Assembly: GCA_934695325.1 (NCBI GenBank)
Contig: CAKUVD010000010.1
Location: 1-64,000 of the forward strand
Direction of reading: 5' to 3'
Length of the DNA stretch: 64,000 nt
Source of the DNA: an uncultured Bacteroidales bacterium
Lineage (GTDB): Bacteria > Bacteroidota > Bacteroidia > Bacteroidales > UBA932
The notes below the pieces were generated by a model. It was not told the origin of the DNA and made no database searches. It saw only the letters and a list, made by a program, of their open reading frames with translations. The position numbers and the translations under genes were made by a program. Shown here piece after piece: positions 8,881 to 16,824 of the stretch (position 1 is its first letter; each line of letters begins with the position of its first letter).

Positions 8881-9332
8881 TGTCTTTTGTTGTCTTCTGT
8901 CGTCAGTTCTGCATTGACCCCGATCATCTGCGTATACATTGGCGCTGCCGTGAGGAACGTAACACGCCCGTCATCTTCTTTTCTGCAGAAATATGTCTTT
9001 CTTCCGTTGGTCAATGCCAGATATCTGACATTCATCACCATATCATACCTCAATGCCTGTTCCAGAACTTCTTTCGTCAGTTCCACGTCAGGGCGTTTGC
9101 ATTCCACGACCAGGACAGGTGCCGGCGTCCTGTCATATACGACAATGTCAGCCCTGTATTCTTTCTTTACCGGGCCGCAGCCGAATTTCATTCCTACTTC
9201 GCTCATCATCATATGCATCGGCACACTCATCGTGTCGCGCAGTATGGTGATGAACCATTGCCTTACTCTCTCCTCGGGCGTCAAGGGCACATTCTTCTTC
9301 CTCAGGGGGTCCCAGACCTGGACATCGTTCAT
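8877..9332 (-). CDS. Stand-alone HsdR N-terminal domain protein (putative PD-(D/E)xK nuclease)
   Basis: A 151-residue protein made only of the type I restriction enzyme R N-terminal domain (HSDR_N_2 type). The PD-(D/E)xK fold is shown by ADIVVYDR and VLVVECKRPDVELT, giving Asp, Glu and Lys of the active site, followed by RYLALTNGRKTYF. No helicase, methylase or specificity subunit is nearby, so it is not a complete restriction system. I set the start at 9332 because the minus-strand -7 element at 9353-9360 lies upstream of it, while the longer in-frame ATG at 9383 would precede the promoter. Stop overlaps the cca start by 4 bp. Confidence 0.8.
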   Translation of the reverse strand: MNDVQVWDPLRKKNVPLTPEERVRQWFITILRDTMSVPMHMMMSEVGMKFGCGPVKKEYRADIVVYDRTPAPVLVVECKRPDVELTKEVLEQALRYDMVMNVRYLALTNGRKTYFCRKEDDGRVTFLTAAPMYTQMIGVNAELTTEDNKRQ

Positions 9333-9352
9333 TTTCTGTTCCGATTTGTATG

Positions 9353-9360
9353 CAAAGATA
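9353..9360 (-). promoter_or_regulatory. Bacteroidota -7 element for the HsdR_N-cca-xerC-raiA operon
   Basis: TATCTTTG followed by CATAC on the minus strand, 20 bp before the start at 9332. Confidence 0.6.
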
Positions 9361-9402
9361 GTCAAAATGCTACCTGATTTCATTCAATTCAAGTAATTTT
9401 AT

Positions 9403-9410
9403 TAATTTTG
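9403..9410 (+). promoter_or_regulatory. Bacteroidota -7 element for the glycosylation operon
   Basis: TAATTTTG followed by TCGGG, 73 bp before the first gene of the plus-strand operon at 9484. Confidence 0.5.
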
Positions 9411-9483
9411 TCGGGCAAATCGGGAACAGACGGAAAAGATTCCAGGGTTTTGCTGATTGTTTAACGAAATGTTACTGTAGAAT

Positions 9484-10218
9484 ATGAACAAGACCGGAGA
9501 ATACAGATTCACTATCGTGGTTCCTGTCTATAATGAAGTCGATAACATCTATGCGCTGGAGAAGGCGCTGACGGAATACATCCCGCACAGCAAGTACAAG
9601 GCCTGTGCTCTTTTTGTGAACGATGGCTCGTCTGACGGCAGCCTGGAGCGCATACGTGAAGTCTGCGCCAGGAACAATGACCTATATTATATTAGTTTCG
9701 TGAAGAATGCCGGACTCAGCGCCGCGATAAAGGCCGGGTTCGACTATACTTTCTCCGACTATGTAGGCTATATGGACGCCGACCTCCAGACCACGCCAGA
9801 GGACTTCAATCTCCTGCTTGACGGGATTGAGCAGAAGAGTATGATGATAGGTATCAGGGCCAACCGCAAGGATACATTCTTCAAGCGTATCCAGTCCAAG
9901 ATAGCCAATGGCTTCCGAAAGATGATGACCCGCGACGGGGCTACCGACACAGGATGCCCTCTGAAGGTCCTTCATACTGATGTCGCGAAGCGCATTCCGA
10001 TGTTCAAGGGGATGCACCGCTTCCTTCCGGCACTTGTGCTGCTTCAGGACGGATGCTCTTACGGCCAGGTGCCTGTAAGGCATTTCCCTCGCGTCGCCGG
10101 CAAGTCCAAGTATCATCTCTGGAACCGCCTCGCCGGCCCGTTCGCGGACTGCTTCGCATATCGCTGGATGCGTCCGCGCTACATTAATTATAAGGTGGGG
10201 GAGAACGATATCGCATAA
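9484..10218 (+). CDS. Polyprenyl-phosphate glycosyltransferase, GT2 family (DPM1/ArnC-like)
   Basis: A 244-residue family 2 glycosyltransferase that would load a sugar onto undecaprenyl phosphate at the cytoplasmic face. Motifs are VVPVYNEVDNI, FVNDGSSDGS (nucleotide binding), YMDADLQTTPEDF (metal-binding DAD) and the later VRHFPRVAGKSKYHLWNR typical of this subgroup. It lacks the C-terminal membrane pair found in ArnC, so it is closer to the soluble DPM1-like form. It is the first gene of a tight operon with a LAB_N protein and an ArnT-like transferase, which supports the lipid-linked sugar role. Confidence 0.87.
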   Translation: MNKTGEYRFTIVVPVYNEVDNIYALEKALTEYIPHSKYKACALFVNDGSSDGSLERIREVCARNNDLYYISFVKNAGLSAAIKAGFDYTFSDYVGYMDADLQTTPEDFNLLLDGIEQKSMMIGIRANRKDTFFKRIQSKIANGFRKMMTRDGATDTGCPLKVLHTDVAKRIPMFKGMHRFLPALVLLQDGCSYGQVPVRHFPRVAGKSKYHLWNRLAGPFADCFAYRWMRPRYINYKVGENDIA

Positions 10219-10883
10219 TGGCGGACATCCATAACATATCACAGGGCATAATACTGGCGATAGGCTTCACGGCGCAGGTGTTCTTCTCTCTGCGCACCCT
10301 TTTCCAGTGGTGGAAATCGGAGAAGGCCAGGAAAGTGGTGTCCCCGTCCGCCTACTGGGTGCTCAGCGTCATAGGCTCTTGGCTGTTCTTCATATACGGA
10401 GTGCTGAGAGATGATTTCAGCATTGTCCTGGGACAGCTCATATCATATTACATCTATCTCTGGAACTTGAACGCGAAGGGTGTGTGGAAACGTCTGGGGC
10501 TTGTTCTCCAGTCGATATTGCTCGCAACCCCGGTCGTCGCCGTGCTTCTTATGCTGCAGAACGCCTCGGCCTATGTCCAAAGTTTCTTCAGGAATGACAA
10601 TATCCCATTCTGGTTGGTCGTGTTCGGCTCGGCGGGTCAGGTCATATTCACCCTGAGGTTTGTATATCAGTATTTCTATTCCCACTACAAGCACCAGTCC
10701 ACACTTCCGATGGGATTCTGGGCCATCAGCCTCCTGGGCTCGAGCGTCATCATCGCATACGGAATCTTCCGTCTCGACCCTGTGCTCATACTGGGCCAGT
10801 CTTTCGGGTTCGTGGCGTACATCAGGAATCTCGTGATAGGGTTTAAAGAGAAAAAGGTCAATGTCGAAGCTACTGAAAAATAA
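10218..10883 (+). CDS. Membrane protein with two LAB_N (lipid-A-disaccharide synthase N-terminal) domains
   Basis: A 221-residue integral membrane protein made of two copies of the LAB_N domain. Copy 1 (about residues 14-84) and copy 2 (about 135-207) align along GQVxFxLRFxxQ, a middle WxxSxxGSxxxxxYGxxRxDxxxxLGQ and a final YxxxLxxR/N pattern. The domain resembles small flippase-like proteins and is found next to lipid-sugar transferases; a role in moving or presenting the lipid-linked sugar is inference. Its ATG overlaps the previous stop by one base (TAATG). Confidence 0.85.
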   Translation: MADIHNISQGIILAIGFTAQVFFSLRTLFQWWKSEKARKVVSPSAYWVLSVIGSWLFFIYGVLRDDFSIVLGQLISYYIYLWNLNAKGVWKRLGLVLQSILLATPVVAVLLMLQNASAYVQSFFRNDNIPFWLVVFGSAGQVIFTLRFVYQYFYSHYKHQSTLPMGFWAISLLGSSVIIAYGIFRLDPVLILGQSFGFVAYIRNLVIGFKEKKVNVEATEK

Positions 10884-12645
10884 CTGGCTTGCCAGGCATC
10901 CGCTGGCGGCCGTGTTCCTGTTTACTTTCATCTGCCTCCTTCCGGAGATGCTGATGAGGGATTTCACGCCGTCCAATGAACTAAGGTATCTTAGCATCGC
11001 GGACGAAGCCATCTCGGGCGGCCATATATTCGCCTTTTATAACCACGGAGTCGCTTATGCTGACAAGCCGCCTCTATATCTCTGGCTTGTCACTTTGTCG
11101 AGGCTCCTGCTGGGCCGACACAGCGTGTTCGCATTGACACTGCTGTCATTGATCCCGGCATTCGTGACGACCTGGGTGATGGACAGATGGGTGATGTCGA
11201 AGGCTCCGGCAACGCACCGTATGGCGATGGCTATGATGCTACTTACCTGTATTATGTTCCTGGGTACGATGGTGGTCACGAGGATGGATATGCTGATGTG
11301 TATGTTCATTGTCCTGGCACTTTTCACATTCTGGCGGATGTACGAGCTGAGTGACGACGGAGAGCCGGAAGGAAACGACGCTGTGGTGTACCGCAAATGC
11401 AGCTGGCTGCTACCGGTATGGATTTTCCTGGCTCTTTTCACGAAAGGCCCTGTGGGACTGCTGGTTCCGCCGTTTTCCATCCTGGTGTTCCTCATCGTGA
11501 AACGCAAATGGCGAGACCTCGGAAAGTATCTCGGCTGGAAGACCTGGGGCGTAATCGCCGGGCTTTGCATCATATGGTTCACGGGAGTCCTGATCGATGG
11601 GGGTGTGAGCTATCTGGACAATCTCCTGTTCAAACAGACAGTCGGACGTGCGGTCAATGCCTTTACGCATAGCAAGCCTTTCTGGTTCTATGCTGTTGCA
11701 TTGCTCTGGTGCATAGCACCTTACACATTGCTTCTGATAGGCTCGGCCGTGGCTTCAGTATGGCCTGTGAAGTCTGGCTCTACGGAGATTCCTGCCGAGG
11801 CTGTGCGCTCTGACAAGGAGACTCTGTTCATATGCCTCATCATCACCACATTCGTGATGCTTTCGTCGTTCAGCTCCAAGCTTCCGGTGTATCTTGTGCC
11901 GATTCTCCCGTTCATAGTATATCTGTTCCCGCTTGTGCTGAGCCGCATCGGAGGTCGCCGCTGGATGGCCTGGGCCATAGGAATCCCTGCCGGGATAATG
12001 GCTGTCGCCGGAGTCGCCTCCGTCGTGGTCCTGTCCGGTTGTGTCAATGTCCCTGCTCTTGGGTCTGCGCTTTCTGAGTATCCGTTCGCATTCTCTGTCC
12101 CGGTCAAGATTGCCGCGGTGCTGTTTCTTGCGGGCAATGCCCTGGCTCTCTGGTTTCTTTTCCGCCGCCGTGAGTGGGATCTTCCTGTCTTTATGATGGG
12201 CTCGTCTCTGCTGCTGATGATCTACTCCGCCTCAGGCGTGCTGGGACAGGCGAATCCATATATAGGCTATGGCGACCTGTGCAAGGAAGTCCCGACCGGG
12301 ACTAATGTCGTGACACTCTTCGTGCATAGACCTGAGAACATTGATGTGTATATCGGCAGACAGGTTAAGGACTATGATAAGGATGTAGATGCGTTTCTGC
12401 GTGATGCGGCTGGCCCTCTTGGGGACAAGCCGCTGACGCTCATCACGACAGGACATCATCTGGAAGAGATACCTGCTCTGCACGATTATATCTATAGAGG
12501 AGGAGCCGTGGCGTTTGTCGGGCCGTACTGTGTGGCTACGATTATTCCCGGGAAGCATCCGGAGAAATCAGATGCCATACCGGAAGACTTGATTCGGCTT
12601 TGCCAGCCATTGTCTGATACTGTCTTAAATGGCGTGAAAAAATAG
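10861..12645 (+). CDS. ArnT/PMT-like glycosyltransferase (GT39 or GT83 type)
   Basis: A 594-residue polytopic membrane protein of the family that takes sugar from undecaprenyl phosphate and attaches it to lipid A or another envelope acceptor in the periplasm. The N-terminal periplasmic loop has DEAISGGHIFAFYNHGVAYADKPPLYLWLVTL with the conserved catalytic-type Asp and the DKPPLYLW box; about 12 hydrophobic segments follow, then a soluble C-terminal domain (about 470-594). It overlaps the end of the LAB_N gene by 23 bp. Acceptor and sugar are not known; the nearby UDP-glucuronate epimerase makes a uronic acid plausible. Confidence 0.83.
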   Translation: MSKLLKNNWLARHPLAAVFLFTFICLLPEMLMRDFTPSNELRYLSIADEAISGGHIFAFYNHGVAYADKPPLYLWLVTLSRLLLGRHSVFALTLLSLIPAFVTTWVMDRWVMSKAPATHRMAMAMMLLTCIMFLGTMVVTRMDMLMCMFIVLALFTFWRMYELSDDGEPEGNDAVVYRKCSWLLPVWIFLALFTKGPVGLLVPPFSILVFLIVKRKWRDLGKYLGWKTWGVIAGLCIIWFTGVLIDGGVSYLDNLLFKQTVGRAVNAFTHSKPFWFYAVALLWCIAPYTLLLIGSAVASVWPVKSGSTEIPAEAVRSDKETLFICLIITTFVMLSSFSSKLPVYLVPILPFIVYLFPLVLSRIGGRRWMAWAIGIPAGIMAVAGVASVVVLSGCVNVPALGSALSEYPFAFSVPVKIAAVLFLAGNALALWFLFRRREWDLPVFMMGSSLLLMIYSASGVLGQANPYIGYGDLCKEVPTGTNVVTLFVHRPENIDVYIGRQVKDYDKDVDAFLRDAAGPLGDKPLTLITTGHHLEEIPALHDYIYRGGAVAFVGPYCVATIIPGKHPEKSDAIPEDLIRLCQPLSDTVLNGVKK

Positions 12646-12727
12646 CTGCCTTATATTGCAGATGAATGGTACTGAATAATAATTTATAGTCCGTGTGATC
12701 GCTGGTCACCGGAAAATGATAAGTGAT

Positions 12728-13765
12728 ATGAGAATTTTGATAACAGGCGCCGCCGGATTCATCGGTTCGCACCTTATGCGAAGACTTGCGGAAAGAGGAG
12801 AGGAAGTCCTGGGGCTCGATAATATAAATGATTATTATCCGGTGGAGATGAAATACGGCAGACTCGAGGAGTGCGGCTTCGTGAGGCCGTTCATCACCAA
12901 ATCCGTGGTGAACAGCACTGTTTATCCCAATGCGCATTTCATCCGTATGGATCTCTGCGACAAGATGGCTATTGACACCGTCTTCCGTGAGGGCAAATTC
13001 GATGTCGTCGTGAACCTGGCCGCACAGGCGGGCGTCCGCTACTCCATCACGAACCCTTATGCCTATCTTCACAGTAACCTCGATGGCTTTCTGAATATCT
13101 TGGAGGCGTGCCGTAACTATGGTGTCGGGCATCTGGTGTTCGCGTCTTCAAGTTCCGTCTACGGCCTTAACTCAAAGGTTCCGTATTCAGAGGAGGACAA
13201 GGCCGATTCTCCGGTGAGTCTATATGCGGCGACGAAGAAATCCAATGAACTTATGGCTCACGCTTACAGCAAGTTGTACGGATTCAGATGCACCGGACTC
13301 CGATTCTTCACGGTGTACGGCCCGTGGGGGAGGCCGGATATGGCGCCTATGCTTTTCGCCCGGGCGATTTCGTCCGGAGAGCCTATCAAGGTATTCAACA
13401 ACGGCGATATGCTCCGTGATTTCACTTATATAGATGACATCGTGGAAGGAACAATGAAGGTGGTTCTGGACACCCCTCCGACTGAACCGGCCACGTCGGA
13501 TTTGCATTCAGTCCCGTTCAGGGTGTATAACATAGGCTGCTCGCACCCTGTCCGCCTGATGGACTTCATAAATGAGATAGAGACGGCGCTCGGAAAGACT
13601 GCCGAGAAAATTTACTTGCCGATGCAGCCTGGCGATGTCTATGAGACGTACGCCGACACGTCGCAGCTGGAGCGAGACTATGGCTATAGACCGTCCACAT
13701 CTCTTCACGATGGGATCGGTCATTTCATCGGATGGTTCCGTTCCGACAAGAATCCACTTCAATAG
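12728..13765 (+). CDS. NAD-dependent epimerase, UDP-glucuronate 4-epimerase type
   Basis: A 345-residue extended short-chain dehydrogenase. The Rossmann motif is GAAGFIGSHL, the segment GLDNINDYYPVEMKYGRL is characteristic of UDP-glucuronate 4-epimerases (CapI/LspL type), and the catalytic set is SSSSVYG plus YAATKKSNE (YxxxK). It would make UDP-galacturonate for surface glycans. I chose the ATG at 12728 (MRILITGAAG); ATGs at 12716 and upstream are in frame. It lies 82 bp after the ArnT-like gene on the same strand and may supply that system's sugar. Confidence 0.83.
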   Translation: MRILITGAAGFIGSHLMRRLAERGEEVLGLDNINDYYPVEMKYGRLEECGFVRPFITKSVVNSTVYPNAHFIRMDLCDKMAIDTVFREGKFDVVVNLAAQAGVRYSITNPYAYLHSNLDGFLNILEACRNYGVGHLVFASSSSVYGLNSKVPYSEEDKADSPVSLYAATKKSNELMAHAYSKLYGFRCTGLRFFTVYGPWGRPDMAPMLFARAISSGEPIKVFNNGDMLRDFTYIDDIVEGTMKVVLDTPPTEPATSDLHSVPFRVYNIGCSHPVRLMDFINEIETALGKTAEKIYLPMQPGDVYETYADTSQLERDYGYRPSTSLHDGIGHFIGWFRSDKNPLQ

Positions 13766-13879
13766 ATTATCTTGGTGCTGACTAAAAAAGATCTGCAAAC
13801 CCATTTTTATTGTCCTTCAGGGGGGCAAGCATTCGATTCTCGGAGAGATTTTTGGCTTTACCGCCACCCATCAAGCCAA

Positions 13880-13914
13880 AGGGCCCGGAAAGTCCGAATT
13901 ACTTTCCGAGCCCT
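13880..13914. terminator. Hairpin between epimerase and pssA (possible terminator)
   Basis: A long inverted repeat with arms AGGGCCCGGAAAGT and ACTTTCCGAGCCCT (one mismatch) sits between the two convergent genes. There is no real T-run on either side, so it may be a bidirectional factor-assisted terminator or an RNA stabiliser. Confidence 0.55.
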
Positions 13915-13997
13915 ATCGTTATATAACTCCTGCAGACACTTTATCTGCGCCACTGTCGAGGGGACTATGGCTTCCTCAGGGTTATTCCTGTGGTAAG

Positions 13998-14729
13998 TCA
14001 CTGTCTCGATCGAGACAGAACGGCGGCAAGGTTCAGCAGGATGTAATACAGGAACATAAACAGGACGATTAACGACCAGTTTCCGCCTGACACAGCCACA
14101 GCTATGATGATGCAGACGATTCCGGAGAGGAATCCTATCCTCAGCATTCTGGTCTTGGAATCCGCCTCCAGTCCCTTGCCGAATTTCATCGCGAACATAG
14201 GCACTTCGCTGACCAGCAGCGCAGAGAGAATCATCGCAAATGCCGGCAGGAACCACCAAGTCCCGCATATTGAACTCACCCAGGAATCCGGCGAAAATTC
14301 GACATAATAAGCAAGCGAGCCGCATATCATAGCCGCCGCAGGTGTGGCCAGTCCGATGAAACTTCCGTGCTGGCGTTCATCCAGATTGAACTTCGCAAGT
14401 CTCAATGCCGAGAATGCCGCAAGAATGAGCGGGACATATACGGCCAGCCGCCACGTTCCGCAGATGCTCATAGTCTTGTACAGCATTATTGCGGGCAGCA
14501 GCCCGAAACTCACCATATCGGCAAGAGAATCAAGTTCCTTTCCGATATCTGAATAGGCATTCAGAAGCCTGGCCGCCAGTCCGTCGCAGAAATCGAATCC
14601 TGCCGCAGCAAGCATCAGCGGAAATGCGACGTCTATCCTGCCCTGTAAGGTGAAAATCACCCCAAGTGCCCCTGAAAGCAGGTTCATTGAGGTGATAGTA
14701 TTAGGTATATGCTTTACAATCCCAGGCAT
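13998..14729 (-). CDS. pssA: CDP-diacylglycerol--serine O-phosphatidyltransferase
   Basis: Makes phosphatidylserine, the precursor of phosphatidylethanolamine. The CDP-alcohol phosphotransferase signature is exact in DGLAARLLNAYSDIGKELDSLAD (about residues 48-70, DGxxAR-8-G-3-D-3-D; the run is quoted in part as DGLAAR and DSLAD). The 243-residue protein has six or more hydrophobic segments. Its last codons contain an 18-bp perfect palindrome (14001-14018). The peptidase gene ends 1 bp upstream of its start region, so the two are probably co-transcribed. Confidence 0.93.
   Translation of the reverse strand: MPGIVKHIPNTITSMNLLSGALGVIFTLQGRIDVAFPLMLAAAGFDFCDGLAARLLNAYSDIGKELDSLADMVSFGLLPAIMLYKTMSICGTWRLAVYVPLILAAFSALRLAKFNLDERQHGSFIGLATPAAAMICGSLAYYVEFSPDSWVSSICGTWWFLPAFAMILSALLVSEVPMFAMKFGKGLEADSKTRMLRIGFLSGIVCIIIAVAVSGGNWSLIVLFMFLYYILLNLAAVLSRSRQ
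14001..14018. repeat. 18-bp perfect palindrome at the 3' end of pssA
   Basis: CTGTCTCGATCGAGACAG reads the same on both strands and encodes the last residues of PssA. No T-run follows it. Confidence 0.7.
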
Positions 14730-14730
14730 A

Positions 14731-15930
14731 TCACTTTATTCCGAGTTTCTTGGCGAGGGGCTTCGGAAGTGCATCTTTGTGCATCACTATGTCCATTGAC
14801 TTGCCTTTCACGAAGGCTTCAGAGCAATACCAGATACCGTTATACTTGCCGGCGGATCCCCACGAGTTCTTCACCATATAGTATTTCTTACCGAACTGAT
14901 CCTTGGCGATGCCGAATATCTGCATTCCGTGGTCATCGGTAAGTGTCTTGGTGTCATAGCCTTTCTGCCTGTATGCCTGATCCACCTCATCTTCTTCAGG
15001 TGCCTGAGGTTCGTCGTTTTTGTCAGCGCTCTTTCCTACCCAGCGCTCCTGGTCAGAACCGGCCGCTTTCTTAGCCTGCTCCTTGTAGAGGATTCCAAGT
15101 CCGTCACGGGTGAAGCCTTTCTCGCTTACATCCGTACCCCAAAATACTGTGTAGCCATTCTCAAGAGCATTGTCCAGAGCCGCCATAAATTCGTCGATAG
15201 GCACGTTCCAGTCCTGGTCCCAGCGCCAGTTGTCGCTTATCTCGAGGGCGAATTTCTGATAGAAAGGATGGTGTGAGAATGATGTCAATGACACATAGTC
15301 GTCAGGATTGATCTTGTATGAGTCACGATATGATGCAGGGGTGTATTTTACGCCCTTGTATGTGAATTCTGTAGGGCAAGGTCCAAGGTATGCGTCCATA
15401 ATTCCCTGGAAGCCTCTCTGCCAGGCGGTGGAAAGAGTCCTGTTAGGGTTCTTGGCGATAGCCTCGACATAGGCGAGTGCGACAGCGTCAAGCTCTCCGT
15501 GGTTAGGAAGGTCTGTGCCGTAGTTAAGTCCCGGCATAACCTCCTGAGGCACTAGGCCATAGTCTCTTACAATATGAAGGACGTCACCGGCTTCGGAACC
15601 TGCGGCAAAGTTAAGCTTGCCGTCAAGCCTTATGTATTTTTCGGCCCTGTCCTGATATGAATGGCTCACGACGAACATCTCGGAGAAGTCAGGATACAGG
15701 GTGGTGTCCTTTATATTGTTGATCCTTATCGCCTCGGACTCGAGAAATCCAAGTGTCGAAAAGCACCAGCAGGTACCTGAACGATACTGGTTTTTCACTG
15801 GAGTGATAGGATTCGCCTTAACAGTAGTGAACTGATACTCGACAGGTTTCTGCCCGTCAGAGCTCTGTGCAAGCATCAATGCCGGTAGGCACAATGCCGC
15901 AACTGAAGATGCCAATAAGTTTTTCATCAT
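14731..15930 (-). CDS. Exported C1 family cysteine peptidase (aminopeptidase C/bleomycin hydrolase-like)
   Basis: A 399-residue papain-fold peptidase. After a signal peptide (about residues 1-21) come QYRSGTCWCFSTLGFLES with the catalytic Cys, DDHGMQIFGIAKD with the His, and YYMVKNSWGSAG with the Asn. The order and the large insert between Cys and His fit the bleomycin hydrolase/PepC group found in gut Bacteroidetes. I chose ATG at 15930 (followed directly by a second ATG at 15927). A minus-strand -7 element is at 16007-16014. It lies 1 bp upstream of pssA, an operon without an obvious functional link. Confidence 0.9.
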   Translation of the reverse strand: MMKNLLASSVAALCLPALMLAQSSDGQKPVEYQFTTVKANPITPVKNQYRSGTCWCFSTLGFLESEAIRINNIKDTTLYPDFSEMFVVSHSYQDRAEKYIRLDGKLNFAAGSEAGDVLHIVRDYGLVPQEVMPGLNYGTDLPNHGELDAVALAYVEAIAKNPNRTLSTAWQRGFQGIMDAYLGPCPTEFTYKGVKYTPASYRDSYKINPDDYVSLTSFSHHPFYQKFALEISDNWRWDQDWNVPIDEFMAALDNALENGYTVFWGTDVSEKGFTRDGLGILYKEQAKKAAGSDQERWVGKSADKNDEPQAPEEDEVDQAYRQKGYDTKTLTDDHGMQIFGIAKDQFGKKYYMVKNSWGSAGKYNGIWYCSEAFVKGKSMDIVMHKDALPKPLAKKLGIK

Positions 15931-16006
15931 TGTCAATTATTTGATATTTAATAATTTCGCTCCATTTTCAGGACGGGCATAAGGGCCTTGATATGTCCGT
16001 AACTTA

Positions 16007-16014
16007 CAAATTTA
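16007..16014 (-). promoter_or_regulatory. Bacteroidota -7 element for the C1 peptidase-pssA operon
   Basis: TAAATTTG followed by TAAG on the minus strand, about 77 bp before the start at 15930. Confidence 0.5.
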
Positions 16015-16074
16015 TATAATTATTGCTAAATTTACAATCCGGTTGCGTGGCATCCGCTTCGGTGAGGAGTGATT

Positions 16075-16824
16075 ATGAAAACTTTTACGATATTATATAT
16101 ACACGGTATGGGTGGAGGCGAGGACAGCCGTATCCCGTCCGTACTGAATCAGCATATAAACGACTATGTCAATGCTGATGAGGCTCACATTGACATAGTC
16201 GTGCGCACTTATGACATTGACCCGTACGTCGCCGGCAGACAGATAGCCGTATGGCGGGAGGAGCTGAATCCCCACCTGGTGATAGGGGAGTCGCTTGGCT
16301 CCATTCACGCCATAATGCAGAAGGGAGTGCCGCATCTTTTCGTGTCCCCGGCCGTGGGGGCTTCCCGGTGGATGGCGCTTGCGAGCTACATTCCCGGCGC
16401 ATCCTGGCTGATGCGGAAGATGTTCCGGCCGCGGCCCGGGAACCGTCAGTCTCTTGATTTCACGTATGACGTCCTTTCGCATTACCGTGGAATCCGCAAC
16501 AAAGTGCTTGAGTGTTCTCCTTCACGTGGCGGAACAGATTATTTCTTTGCCTTTTTCGGTACCGAGGATACTTATCGCCGCTGGGGCGTCGTGAGCGTCC
16601 GCAGCTGGGCCAGGCATTTCGGACGCGACAGCTATATGATATATAAAGGTACTCACTATATGGAGGAGGAGTTTCTGTATTCGATGCTTATCCCCAAGAT
16701 TCTGTCTGTCCTCGGAATTTCAGCTGCGGCTGAGCATCGTTACTTCACCCTTCCCGGATATGCTGCAAGACCACGCTCCAGGACATCGAGCGCCTTCTCC
16801 AGCTCGGGAACTTCGAGGACATAG
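16075..16824 (+). CDS. Alpha/beta hydrolase, YqiA/YcfP-like esterase
   Basis: A 249-residue hydrolase with ILYIHGMGG near the N-terminus, the nucleophile elbow VIGESLGSIHA (GxSxG with Ser), an Asp candidate in FFGTEDTYRRW and a His in KGTHYMEEEF. A GGTGAGGAG sequence precedes the ATG at 16075, and a GTG at 16069 is a less likely start. The fold ends near residue 222; the last 28 residues are translated from DNA that is antisense to the 3' end of the aminotransferase gene (overlap 16740-16824). Substrate unknown. Confidence 0.75.
   Translation: MKTFTILYIHGMGGGEDSRIPSVLNQHINDYVNADEAHIDIVVRTYDIDPYVAGRQIAVWREELNPHLVIGESLGSIHAIMQKGVPHLFVSPAVGASRWMALASYIPGASWLMRKMFRPRPGNRQSLDFTYDVLSHYRGIRNKVLECSPSRGGTDYFFAFFGTEDTYRRWGVVSVRSWARHFGRDSYMIYKGTHYMEEEFLYSMLIPKILSVLGISAAAEHRYFTLPGYAARPRSRTSSAFSSSGTSRT

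Noticed and set aside
8877..9332. Idea that this is part of a type I restriction system.
   Set aside because: No helicase domain, methylase or specificity gene is nearby and the protein is only 151 residues.
13772..13996. A 74-codon frame after the epimerase.
   Set aside because: It spans the hairpin at 13880-13914, has no start signal and its composition is unlike a protein.
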